Source: Xenophilus aerolatus (lineage in GTDB: Bacteria; Pseudomonadota; Gammaproteobacteria; Burkholderiales; Burkholderiaceae_C). From it: a stretch of DNA of 64,000 bases. Position numbers and translations under genes: made by a program. This document shows, piece after piece, positions 1-8,198 of this stretch; within the stretch, counting starts at the first letter, position 1; the number at the start of each line of letters is the position of its first letter. The notes under the pieces were generated by a model. That model was not told where the DNA came from and ran no database searches. It saw only the letters and a list, made by a program, of their open reading frames with translations. Location of the stretch: NCBI GenBank assembly GCA_030418545.1, contig QAIB01000003.1, forward strand, positions 124,001 through 188,000. Direction: 5' to 3'.

Positions 1-267
1 CTTGTAGTCGATGCCGTAGTCGGTGTTGTCGTAGCCGATGCGCTTGATGGTGTCGCGTGCGACCTGGATGTAGTCGACGTGTGCGTTGGTCGTGATCTCG
101 CCGGCCAGCACCACCAGGCCGGTGTTGGTCAGCGTCTCGGCGGCCACGCGGCTGCGCGGGTCCTGCTCGAAGATCGCGTCGAGGATCGAGTCCGAGATCT
201 GGTCCGCGACCTTGTCGGGATGGCCCTCGGAAACCGATTCGGAAGTGAAGAGAAAGTCGTTCGCCAT
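1..267 (-). CDS. metK: S-adenosylmethionine synthetase, N-terminal part (runs off the window)
   Basis: MetK joins methionine and ATP to make S-adenosylmethionine in the cytoplasm. Only the first 89 codons are in the window. The translation opens [20 protein letters not shown], the family's conserved start, and continues with [17 protein letters not shown], which carries the ATP-contacting His and Asp of the first domain. The ATG at 267 is preceded on the minus strand by AAGGAGC, a good ribosome-binding site. The gene is divergent from the acyltransferase at 463, with 195 bp of shared upstream DNA in which I could not place a convincing promoter. Recognition is secure; the rest of the gene lies before position 1. 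Confidence 0.96.
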   Translation of the reverse strand, partial: MANDFLFTSESVSEGHPDKVADQISDSILDAIFEQDPRSRVAAETLTNTGLVVLAGEITTNAHVDYIQVARDTIKRIGYDNTDYGIDYK

Positions 268-462
268 GAAAGAAAGCTCCTTGTGCAAGTCCATTGGCGC
301 GTTGCCAGGCTTGGTGGAGTCTTGGCGAACGCTTTAGCGGAGTTGTTTAACGTCGCCCCGCAAGTAGTTCCATAACTCGGCGACAATTTGCATTCTATTC
401 AAGCCGCGCAAGGCTCGCCTTGCCCGCGCGTCTGCCCCTCCCATCCCTGTTGCCGCCCCCGA

Positions 463-1335
463 ATGACCGCGCTGTTCCGTCTGCTCGCCCGTGTGCCGCT
501 GCCGCTGATGCACGCGCTGGGCCGGGCCTTCGGCTGGCTCGTGTGGTGGCTGGCACCCGACTACCGGCGGCGCTTTCGCGATAACGCCGAGGCCGCGGGC
601 TTCACGCCCGAACAGTGGCGCCCGGCCATCGGCGCGGCCGGCGAAATGGTGGCCGAGCTGCCCTGGCTGTGGGCCCGCCCGGCCGGCGAGAGCGTGCTGC
701 CCAAGGTCGTGCGCTGGGAAGGCGCGGAAGTCTTCGAGGCAGCCCTGGCCGAACGCAAGGGCGTCATCATGGTCGTGCCGCACCTGGGCAGCTGGGAGAT
801 GTACGGCCAGGCCGTGGGCGAGCGCTTCGTCAAGGACCACGGACCGATCACCGCGCTGTTCCGGCCCTCGCGCAAGAAGTGGATCGCCGAACTCGTCGAG
901 GGTTCGCGCGACCGGCCCGGTCTGCAGACGCTGCCCACCACCGTCAAGGGCGTGCGCGGCCTCATGCGCACCCTCAAGGAGGGCGGCTACACGGGCATCC
1001 TGCCCGATCAGGTGCCACCGTTGGGGCAGGGCGTGTGGGCACCGTTCCTGGGCCGGCCGGCCTACACCATGACGCTGCTGCCGCGGCTGGCGCAGACCAC
1101 CGGCGCCAAGGTCTTCCTCGGCGTGTGCGAGCGGCTGCCGCGCGGGCGCTATGCGATCCGCTTCGTTCCCTTCACCGGCACCGCGCTCACCGACCGCGAG
1201 GCCACGTCCGAGGCCGCGGCGGCCGCCATGAACGAAGGCATCGAGCAGCTCGTGCGCAGCCTGCCGGGCCAGTACGTGTGGGACTACGCGCGCTACAAGC
1301 AGCCCAAGAACGAGCCGATGGAGGTGGCGCAGTGA
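463..1335 (+). CDS. LpxL/HtrB-family lysophospholipid (lipid A) acyltransferase, first of two
   Basis: This 290-aa inner-membrane-associated enzyme belongs to the LpxL/LpxM/HtrB family, which moves an acyl chain from acyl-ACP onto lipid A precursors or ornithine lipids. The N-terminus has a hydrophobic anchor (residues about 10-30). The catalytic HX4E motif is VPHLGSWE, with His107 and Glu112. A downstream GILPDQVPP stretch fits the family's second conserved block. I chose the ATG at 463 (MTALFRLLARV) because an upstream in-frame Met at 388 would add 25 Cys/Pro-rich residues unlike the family. A second family member follows after 10 bp, then the NRPS-like gene, so the three probably form one operon. 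Which acyl position it modifies cannot be read from sequence. Confidence 0.88.
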   Translation: MTALFRLLARVPLPLMHALGRAFGWLVWWLAPDYRRRFRDNAEAAGFTPEQWRPAIGAAGEMVAELPWLWARPAGESVLPKVVRWEGAEVFEAALAERKGVIMVVPHLGSWEMYGQAVGERFVKDHGPITALFRPSRKKWIAELVEGSRDRPGLQTLPTTVKGVRGLMRTLKEGGYTGILPDQVPPLGQGVWAPFLGRPAYTMTLLPRLAQTTGAKVFLGVCERLPRGRYAIRFVPFTGTALTDREATSEAAAAAMNEGIEQLVRSLPGQYVWDYARYKQPKNEPMEVAQ

Positions 1336-1345
1336 AGGAGTCGGC

Positions 1346-2221
1346 ATGAGCCTCTCGGCCCGCCTGGGCATCGGCTTCATGAAGGTGCTGGCGCACGTGC
1401 CGCTGCCGGTCACGCGCGCCCTGGGCGCCGTGCTGGGCCGCCTGCTGCACGCGGTGGCCAGGCCACGCCGGCACGTGGTGGACGTGAACCTCGCGCTGTG
1501 CTTTCCCCACAAGTCGCCCGAGGAGCGTCGCCACATCGCGCGCCGGACCTTCGTCTACGTGGCGCAGGCCTGGCTGGACCGCAGCTGGCTGTGGCATGCA
1601 CCGCCCGACGTCGTCGACCGCCGCATCCGCATCACCGGGGCCATCGGCGAGATCGACGAGGGCCACGACCCGACAATCCTGTTCGCGCCGCACTTCTACG
1701 GCCTCGATGCGGCGGCGACGGCGCTGACCAAGCACAACCCCAAGCCCTCGACCACCATCTACACCACGCAGCGCGACCCCATGGTCGACGAGTGGACGCG
1801 CCAGGGTCGCACGCGCTTCGGCAACGTCACCGTGCTGCACCGCGTCGACGGCGTGAAGGAGATCGTGGGCGGCCTGCGCAAGGGCGGCGTGCTGTACCTG
1901 CTGCCCGACATGGACTTCGGCCCCTCGCAGTCGGTCTTCGTGCCCTTCTACGGCGTCATGGCGGCCACCGTGCCTTCGCTGTCGCGCTTCGCGCGGCTGG
2001 GACGGGCCAAGGTCGTGCCCGTGATCTCGAAGCTCGTGCCCGGTGGCTACGAGATCGAGGTGCTCCCCGCCTGGACCGGTTTCCCGACCGACGACGCCAT
2101 CGCCGACACGGCCCTGATGAACCAGCGCCTGGCCGGCTACATCGACGCCATGCCCGAGCAGTACTACTGGGTGCATCGCCGCTTCAAGTCGCGCCCGCCG
2201 GGCGAACCCAAGGTGTACTGA
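1346..2221 (+). CDS. LpxL/HtrB-family acyltransferase, second of two
   Basis: This is a second LpxL/HtrB-family protein of 291 aa, divergent in sequence from its neighbour. It has an N-terminal hydrophobic segment ([20 protein letters not shown]) and the catalytic motif PHFYGLDAAA, an HX4D form with His116 and Asp121. LPDMDFGPSQSVFVPFYGVMA matches the substrate-side block of the family. The ATG at 1346 follows the previous stop by 10 bp and has GGAG upstream (AAGGAGTCGGC). Adjacent LpxL-type genes next to metK are, to my knowledge, common in betaproteobacteria. The HX4D/HX4E difference suggests two successive acylations rather than redundancy, which is inference. Confidence 0.88.
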   Translation: MSLSARLGIGFMKVLAHVPLPVTRALGAVLGRLLHAVARPRRHVVDVNLALCFPHKSPEERRHIARRTFVYVAQAWLDRSWLWHAPPDVVDRRIRITGAIGEIDEGHDPTILFAPHFYGLDAAATALTKHNPKPSTTIYTTQRDPMVDEWTRQGRTRFGNVTVLHRVDGVKEIVGGLRKGGVLYLLPDMDFGPSQSVFVPFYGVMAATVPSLSRFARLGRAKVVPVISKLVPGGYEIEVLPAWTGFPTDDAIADTALMNQRLAGYIDAMPEQYYWVHRRFKSRPPGEPKVY

Positions 2222-2274
2222 CCCACGCGCTGCAGCCCGGCGGCTTCGGCGCCCGAACGAGTTCTTCCGTTGCC

Positions 2275-5200
2275 ATGCATCCCCGCGCCCTGCCGACCGA
2301 TTCCCTCCTGCACGGCCCCGACCGGCCCGAGCTCCTGCGCCACGAGGTGCTGGCCGACATCTTCGAGGCCACGGCCGCCCGCGTGCCCGAGAAGACCGCG
2401 CTGCGCTTCGACACCGTCGCGCTGAGCTACGGCGAACTCGACCAGGCCGCCGACCGCGTGGCGCACCGCCTTATCGAGGCCGGGGTGCGGCCCGGCGACA
2501 TGGTGGGCCTGTGGCTCATGCGCGGCATCGAGCTGCTGGTGCTGCAGCTGGGCATCGCCAAGACCGGCGCCGCCTGGCTGCCCTTCGACGCCGAGGTGCC
2601 GGTCGAGCGCATCGCGGTGTGCCTCGACGACGCCGCGGCACGCGTGCTGCTCGTCGACGCCGGCACCGGCGCGGCGCTGGCCGAGCCGCCCGCCGGCACG
2701 CAGGTGATCCAGGCCGGGCACCTGCTGGCGCCGCTGCCGCCCGGCACCGTGCCGCGCCGGCGCGAGGGCGCGCTGCCCGAGCACACCGCCTACGTCATCT
2801 ACACCAGCGGCTCCACCGGCAAGCCCAAGGGCATCGCCATCACGCAGGGCAGCATCTGCCACTTCCTGCGCAGCGAGAACGCGCGCCTGGGGGTGGAAGA
2901 GGGCGACCGCGTGTACCAGGGCTTCTCGGTCGCCTTCGACATGAGCTTCGAGGAGATCTGGATCAGCTACCTGGTCGGTGCCTCGCTCTGGATCGCGCCG
3001 CGCACGCTGGCCGGCGATCCGGAGGCGCTGCCGCGGGCGCTGATCGAGCAGGACATCACCGTGCTCCACGCGGTGCCCACGCTGCTGGCGCTGTTCGCCC
3101 AGGACGTGCCGAACCTGCGCATCATCAACCTCGGGGGCGAGATGTGTCCGCAGGCGCTGGTCGACAAGTGGGCCGCGCCCACGCGCCGCATCTTCAACAC
3201 CTACGGGCCGACCGAGGCGACGGTGTCGGCCTCGCTGGCCGAGCTGCACGCCGGCGAGCCGGTGACCATCGGCGAGGCGCTGCCCAACTACGGCCTGCTG
3301 GTGATCGAGGTCATCGAGCCCGAGTCCATCGTCGACGGGCGGCTGCCGCCGCTCAGGCTGCTGCCGCTGGGCGAGACCGGCGAGCTGTGCATCACCGGCC
3401 CGGGCGTGGCGGCCGGCTACCTCGGCCGGCCGGAACTCACGGCCGAGAAGTTCGTCGCCAACCCCTGGGCCCGCAACGCGGGCGAGGCGCGCCTGTACCG
3501 CACCGGCGACCTGGCCCGCGTCGAGCTGCGCGCCGACGGCACGCCGCAGATGCAGTGCCTCGGCCGGGCCGACGACCAGGTCAAGGTGCGGGGCTTCCGC
3601 GTCGAGCTGGGCGAGATCGAGGCGGTGCTGGCGCAGCAGCCGGGCGTGGGCACCACGGCCGTGGTGCTGCGGCCCGAAGCTGGCATCGACCAGCTGATCG
3701 CCTTCTATGTGCCGGCCGGCGAAGCAGCGGCCGCGTCCGCGCTGCGCTCGGCCCTGGCCGGGCGGCTGCCGCCGTACATGGTGCCGGCGCGCTTCGAGCC
3801 CCTGGACGCGATGCCCCGGCTGCCCAGCGGCAAGATCGACCGCAAGGTGCTGCGGGCGCTGCCGCTGGCGGCGGCCGGCGATGCCGAGGGCGGCGACGTG
3901 CCGCAGACGCCGGCCGAGGAGCTCCTGTTCGCGACGCTGGGCCGACTGTTCCCCGGTCAGCCGATCCGGCGCACGCTGGACTTCTTCGCCGACCTGGGCG
4001 GGCATTCGCTGCTGGCGGCGCGGCTGGTCTCGCAGCTGCGGCAGGACGCGCGTTTCGCGCAGGCCACCGTCGGCGACGTGTATGCCGGCCGGCAGGTGGG
4101 CGCGATCGCGGAGGCACTGCAACGCGGCATGGCCGATGCCGGCAGCGCAGCACCCGAGCGCCCCTTCGTCCTGCATTCCGCCTGGCGCCGCTGGCGCTGC
4201 GGGCTGGCGCAGGCGGCGCTGATTCCCTTCCTGGTGCTGCTCAAGATGGCGCAGTGGCTGGCGCCCTTCTTCGCCTACCACTTCAACACCGGCGAGGAGG
4301 GCGACAGCGTGGCCTTCGCCGTCGCGGCCTCGGTGGCGGCGTTCGTCCTCACCACGCTGGCCGAGTTCGCGGTGGCCTGGGCCGGCAAGTGGCTGGTGGC
4401 CGGCCGCCTGGCGCCGGGCAGCTATCCGCTGTGGGGCTGGGTGTACTTCCGCTGGTGGCTGGCCGACCGGCTGGTCGAGGCCGTGCCGACCTACATGATC
4501 AACGGATCGCCGCTCTACGCCTGGTGGCTGCGGGCACTGGGCGCGCGCGTCGGCGACGAGGTGAACCTCGGCTCGGTCACGGTGCGGGTGCCGGAGCTGG
4601 TGCGCATCGGCGAGGGCAGCAGCATCGGCAACGCCGTGATGCTGGAGAACGCGCGCGTCGAGGGCGGCCTGCTGCACCTGGGCCGCATCGACATCGGCGC
4701 CCAGGTCGGCATCGGCTCCTACGTGGTCATCGAGGGCGGCACCCGCATCGGCGACTGGGGGCACCTGGAAGGTCAGTCGGCCCTGTCGGCCGGCCAGTCG
4801 GTGCCACCGCGCAAGGTCTGGCACGGCTCGCCCGCCCGCGAGCGTGCCGACTTCGACCCGGCCAGCCTGGCGCCGCGCCCGGCCGTGAGCCGCCGGCGGC
4901 TGCGCTGGGAGATGGCCTTCTTCATCACCGGCGCCCTGGCGGTGGCGGTGCTGTTCTTCATGCCGGTGTTCCCGACCTTCCTGCTCATCGACCAGCTGGA
5001 CGTCGAGGCGATCTCCGTGCGGCCGCTGGTCGACGCCGGCACCATCACGGACTGGCAGGCCTTCGGCTTGCGGCTGGTGAAGTTTTTCCTGCTCGCGCTG
5101 CCGGCCAGCCTGGTGTTCATCGCCTTCACCGCGCTGGCGGCCGCTGCCCTGCGCGTGCTGTTCCTGCCGCGCATGCAGGCCGGCACTTGGCCGGTGCACG

Positions 5201-6351
5201 GCAACCGCTACCTGGGCAAGTGGCTGGTCAACCAGATCCAGGAGTCGAGCCTGGCGGTGCTGCACGGCGTGTACGCCACCGTGTTCTCGGCCAGCTGGTA
5301 CCGCCTGCTCGGCGCCAAGGTCGGCAAGGAAACCGAGCTGTCGACCGCGCTGGGGGTGGTGCCCGACATGCTCACGCTGGGCGACGAGTGCTTCATCGCC
5401 GACGCCGTGATGCTGGGCGACGAGCACATCGACGGCGGCTGGATGACGGTGCAGCCCACCGTGGTGTCGCGCCGCAGCTTCGTCGGCAACGGCGCCTACG
5501 TGCCCGACGGCACGGTGATCCCCGAGAACGTGCTGATCGGCGTGATGAGCGCGGTGCCGCGCGCCACCGCCATGCAGCCGGGCGACACCTGGCTGGGCGC
5601 GCCGCCGGTGCATTTGCCGGCGCGCGAGGTGGTCGGCGGCTTCGCGCCGCACCTGACCTTCGCGCCCTCACGCTGGCGCAAGCTGGGCCGCGGCACGGTG
5701 GAGGCCTTCCGCATCGCCTCGCCGCATGCACTGGTCATCGCCGTCGGTTATGCGATCGTGCTGGACGCCATGCCGCTGGCCGAGTCGGGGCGCTGGGGCG
5801 ACGTGGCGATCGACCTGGCGGTGGGCGGCGCGGCCTTCGCGCTGGCCACCTTCCTCTTCGTGGCGGCCTTCAAGTGGCTGACGGTGCGGCGCTACGACCG
5901 CCGCGCGACGCCGATGTGGACGCCCTTCGTCTGGCTGTCGGAGGCGGTGACCAACATGTACGAGGGCATCACGGTGCCCTGGTTCCTGCGCTACCTGCGT
6001 GGCACGCCGTGGCTCAACAATGCCTTCAACCTGCTGGGGGCGGACATCGCACGCGGCGTGTACCTGGACACCACCGACATCACCGAGTTCGACTGCGTGC
6101 ACATCGGCGAACACAGCGAGCTGAACGCGGCCTGCTGCCCGCAGACCCACCTGTTCGAGGACCGCGTGATGAAGATCGACCACGTGCACATCGGCAGCCG
6201 GGTGACGGTGGGGCCGCGCACCACGATGCTCTACGGCACCCAGGTGCAGGACGGCGCGCAGCTCGGGCCCATGACGCTGGTGATGAAGGGCGAGAACATT
6301 CCCGCCGGCACGCGCTGGCACGGCCTGCCGGCCGTGCCCTGGCGCGATTAG
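2275..6351 (+). CDS. Pls/PosA-family NRPS-like synthetase (adenylation, carrier, membrane and hexapeptide-repeat domains)
   Basis: A 1358-aa multidomain protein. Residues about 20-540 form an adenylation domain with core motifs IYTSGSTGKPKG (about 175-186), TYGPTEATVS (from about 309), GELCITGPGVAAGYL, YRTGDLARV, GRADDQVKVRGFRVELGEIE and LPSGKIDRK. A carrier domain follows with DLGGHSL; Ser578 is the phosphopantetheine site. From about 640 the protein alternates hydrophobic segments with three left-handed beta-helix (hexapeptide) blocks near 765-850, 1030-1110 and 1265-1350. There is no standard condensation or thioesterase domain. This architecture is that of the Pls/PosA family, whose members make isopeptide-linked cationic homopolymers such as poly-lysine (and, as I recall, poly-ornithine) at the membrane. 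The ATG at 2275 is the first plausible start after the upstream gene, 53 bp earlier. The substrate is unproven; many relatives are uncharacterised. Confidence 0.85.
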   Translation: MHPRALPTDSLLHGPDRPELLRHEVLADIFEATAARVPEKTALRFDTVALSYGELDQAADRVAHRLIEAGVRPGDMVGLWLMRGIELLVLQLGIAKTGAAWLPFDAEVPVERIAVCLDDAAARVLLVDAGTGAALAEPPAGTQVIQAGHLLAPLPPGTVPRRREGALPEHTAYVIYTSGSTGKPKGIAITQGSICHFLRSENARLGVEEGDRVYQGFSVAFDMSFEEIWISYLVGASLWIAPRTLAGDPEALPRALIEQDITVLHAVPTLLALFAQDVPNLRIINLGGEMCPQALVDKWAAPTRRIFNTYGPTEATVSASLAELHAGEPVTIGEALPNYGLLVIEVIEPESIVDGRLPPLRLLPLGETGELCITGPGVAAGYLGRPELTAEKFVANPWARNAGEARLYRTGDLARVELRADGTPQMQCLGRADDQVKVRGFRVELGEIEAVLAQQPGVGTTAVVLRPEAGIDQLIAFYVPAGEAAAASALRSALAGRLPPYMVPARFEPLDAMPRLPSGKIDRKVLRALPLAAAGDAEGGDVPQTPAEELLFATLGRLFPGQPIRRTLDFFADLGGHSLLAARLVSQLRQDARFAQATVGDVYAGRQVGAIAEALQRGMADAGSAAPERPFVLHSAWRRWRCGLAQAALIPFLVLLKMAQWLAPFFAYHFNTGEEGDSVAFAVAASVAAFVLTTLAEFAVAWAGKWLVAGRLAPGSYPLWGWVYFRWWLADRLVEAVPTYMINGSPLYAWWLRALGARVGDEVNLGSVTVRVPELVRIGEGSSIGNAVMLENARVEGGLLHLGRIDIGAQVGIGSYVVIEGGTRIGDWGHLEGQSALSAGQSVPPRKVWHGSPARERADFDPASLAPRPAVSRRRLRWEMAFFITGALAVAVLFFMPVFPTFLLIDQLDVEAISVRPLVDAGTITDWQAFGLRLVKFFLLALPASLVFIAFTALAAAALRVLFLPRMQAGTWPVHGNRYLGKWLVNQIQESSLAVLHGVYATVFSASWYRLLGAKVGKETELSTALGVVPDMLTLGDECFIADAVMLGDEHIDGGWMTVQPTVVSRRSFVGNGAYVPDGTVIPENVLIGVMSAVPRATAMQPGDTWLGAPPVHLPAREVVGGFAPHLTFAPSRWRKLGRGTVEAFRIASPHALVIAVGYAIVLDAMPLAESGRWGDVAIDLAVGGAAFALATFLFVAAFKWLTVRRYDRRATPMWTPFVWLSEAVTNMYEGITVPWFLRYLRGTPWLNNAFNLLGADIARGVYLDTTDITEFDCVHIGEHSELNAACCPQTHLFEDRVMKIDHVHIGSRVTVGPRTTMLYGTQVQDGAQLGPMTLVMKGENIPAGTRWHGLPAVPWRD

Positions 6352-7280
6352 GCGGTGGGCGAAGGCGTGCGCGCGATGAAGGCGGCGATGTCGCGCGCCA
6401 CGCCCTCGGGCTGCTCGTGGATGATCCAGTGCGTTGCGCCCGGCACGCGCTTGATTTCGAGCTGCGGCACGTAGGCGTCCAGGCCGTCGAGCAGGCCGGG
6501 CAGCAGCGCCGCATCGTCCATGGCCCACAGCACCAGCGTGGGCACCGTCACCGCCAGGCGCTCGTGGGGCAGGGTGGGGATGTCGTCGGCGCTGGTCTTG
6601 CCCGGGACGGGCGGCTTCATCGGCGTCACGCGGTACAGGTTGCAGGCACCGGTCAGGCCCTGGCTCCAGACATCGCGGTACTTCTGCTTGACCGGCTCGG
6701 TGAGCCAGCCGAAGCCGTCGGGCCCGGCCTTCATCATGGTGAACATGGCGAAGAGGCGGGCGAAGTCGTTCTCGGCCAGCACCTTCTCCGAACCCGGCGC
6801 CGCGAGCCAGTTCATGTACGCGCTGGCCTTCTGCTGCTCGGCGCTGGTCTTCAGTTCGCGGGTGAAGGTGCCGGGGTGCGGGGAATTGATGATCACCAGC
6901 CGGCGCACCTGGCGCGGGAAGGCGTTGGCATGGCCCCAGCCGAAGGCGCCGCCCCAGTCATGGGCGACCAGCGTGTCGATGATGCCGTCCTCGCGCTCGG
7001 TCTTCACCAGCTCGACCATGTCCTGGATCAGCAGCTGCGGGCGATAGGCCTCGACCTCCTGGGGCTGGCTCGACTTCTCGAAGCCGCGCAGGTTGGGCGC
7101 GACGCAGCGGTAGCCGCCGTGGGCCGGCTGGGAGAACCACTCGAGCAGCTCGTCCCAGATGAAGGCGGCTTCGGGGAAGCCGTGCAGGAACACCATGAGC
7201 GGCCGGCCCTTGTCGCCGGCGGCGCGGCAGCTGAGGGTGATGCCGTTGGGCAGGGTGCGCTCGAAGGTCTCGATCGTCAT
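6348..7280 (-). CDS. alpha/beta-hydrolase, epoxide hydrolase-like
   Basis: A 310-aa cytoplasmic alpha/beta-hydrolase. HGFPEAAFIWDE supplies the HG oxyanion element near residue 40. AHDWGGAFGW places the nucleophile at Asp108, the HDWGG form typical of epoxide hydrolases and some dehalogenases rather than serine esterases. GATHWIIHEQPEGV carries the catalytic His284. I chose the ATG at 7280 (MTIETFERTLPNG) because upstream in-frame sequence is Pro/Ala-rich and runs through a dispersed repeat. Its TAA (6348-6350 on the reverse strand) overlaps the TAG of the convergent NRPS-like gene by 2 bp. The substrate cannot be inferred from sequence. Confidence 0.85.
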   Translation of the reverse strand: MTIETFERTLPNGITLSCRAAGDKGRPLMVFLHGFPEAAFIWDELLEWFSQPAHGGYRCVAPNLRGFEKSSQPQEVEAYRPQLLIQDMVELVKTEREDGIIDTLVAHDWGGAFGWGHANAFPRQVRRLVIINSPHPGTFTRELKTSAEQQKASAYMNWLAAPGSEKVLAENDFARLFAMFTMMKAGPDGFGWLTEPVKQKYRDVWSQGLTGACNLYRVTPMKPPVPGKTSADDIPTLPHERLAVTVPTLVLWAMDDAALLPGLLDGLDAYVPQLEIKRVPGATHWIIHEQPEGVARDIAAFIARTPSPTA

Positions 7281-7298
7281 GGGCCTTGTCTCCTGATC

Positions 7299-7355
7299 TG
7301 CTCTCGTTTTGATAGCTGCTTGCGCAGGCGGGGCGGGCGCTGGAGCCCGATTCGG
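7299..7355 (+). repeat. dispersed Comamonadaceae-type repeat, copy R1
   Basis: Copy of the ~57-bp element found nine times here. It has a left hairpin (TGCTCT, 7 nt, ATAGCTGCT; other copies read TGCTAT), a GCGC-rich middle (GCGCAGGCGGGGCGGGCGCT) and a right end TGGAGCCCGATTCGG. It fills the gap between the engB stop and the hydrolase start. Confidence 0.8.
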
Positions 7356-7358
7356 CAC

Positions 7359-8108
7359 TCAGTCGGCGGCGTTGCCGTCGGCCGGATTCTCGGCATGGGT
7401 CCAGCGCCAGAGCAACTCCGCCGCCTCGTCCACGCCCTGGCGCTTGAGGGCCGAGAAGAGTTTGACCTCGCCCCCGCCGGCCTGGAGTCGCGCAATCGAC
7501 AGCGCCTTGGCGCCTTCGGAGCGCGACAGCTTGTCGGCCTTGGTCAGCAGCACCAGGAAGTTCAGGCCTTCCTCGACGCGCGGCCGGATCACGTCCAGCA
7601 GGATCTCGTCGAGCTCGGTCAGACCCAGCCGCGGGTCGACCATCAGCACCACGCCGCGCAGCGTCTCGCGGGTGACGAGGTAGTTGCCCATCACCCGCTG
7701 CCAGCGCAGCTTGGCCTCGCGCGGCACGGCCGCGTAGCCGTAGCCCGGCAGGTCGGCCAGCACGGCGTCGTCGACCTGGCCCTTGCCGACGCCGAAGAGG
7801 TTGATGTGCTGGGTGCGGCCGGGCGTCTTGGAGGCGAAGGCCAGGCGCTTTTGCTGCGTCAGCGTGTTGATGGCGGTGGACTTGCCGGCGTTGGAGCGGC
7901 CGACGAAGGCGATCTCGGGCAGCGTGAGGGGCGGCAGGTGTTCCAGCTGCGGCGCGCTGGTGAGGAAGTGGGCGGTGTGCAGCCAGCCCATCGCGGTGCG
8001 CGCGCGCGCCGCGAAGGACGAGGCTTCGCCAGGGGCGGACGGGTTCGGGGAAGGGGCAGTGCCCGGCGTCGCTGCGGCGGCGCGGGCCGGCGAAGGCGGC
8101 GGGGTCAT
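7359..8108 (-). CDS. engB: ribosome biogenesis GTPase EngB (YihA/YsxC)
   Basis: EngB is a TRAFAC-class GTPase needed for 50S subunit assembly. The motifs are in order: G1 GRSNAGKS, G2 region SKTPGRTQHINLF, G3 DLPGYGYA and G4 TKAD. From the ATG at 8108 the protein is 249 aa, opening with a Pro/Ala/Ser-rich stretch (MTPPPSPARAAAATPG). The family is usually about 210 aa, and an internal ATG at 7991 (MGWLHTAHFLTSAPQ) gives exactly 210 aa and aligns with the E. coli start. Either start is possible; I kept the longer form because no ribosome-binding site settles it. The gene is divergent from the dihaem cytochrome gene, a frequent arrangement in betaproteobacteria. Confidence 0.93.
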   Translation of the reverse strand: MTPPPSPARAAAATPGTAPSPNPSAPGEASSFAARARTAMGWLHTAHFLTSAPQLEHLPPLTLPEIAFVGRSNAGKSTAINTLTQQKRLAFASKTPGRTQHINLFGVGKGQVDDAVLADLPGYGYAAVPREAKLRWQRVMGNYLVTRETLRGVVLMVDPRLGLTELDEILLDVIRPRVEEGLNFLVLLTKADKLSRSEGAKALSIARLQAGGGEVKLFSALKRQGVDEAAELLWRWTHAENPADGNAAD

Positions 8109-8198
8109 GGGTCGCGGAGGGCACAGGGCCCAGGCTGGAGAGGCGGGGCACCATTGTAGAATCGCCGGGTTTTGCGCCAACAAACGTAGCCCCCCGAT

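Noticed and set aside
268-462. Possible SAM-responsive riboswitch in the metK leader (GCTAAAGCG and TTCGCC on the minus strand)
   Set aside because: A GCTAAA string recalls SAM-II, but I could not build the required stems and pseudoknot; a covariance search would decide.
2164-5652. A 1162-codon open frame antisense to the NRPS-like gene
   Set aside because: Composition-driven shadow in high-GC DNA; His/Gln/Arg-rich translation with no domain, and the sense frame has full adenylation and carrier motifs.
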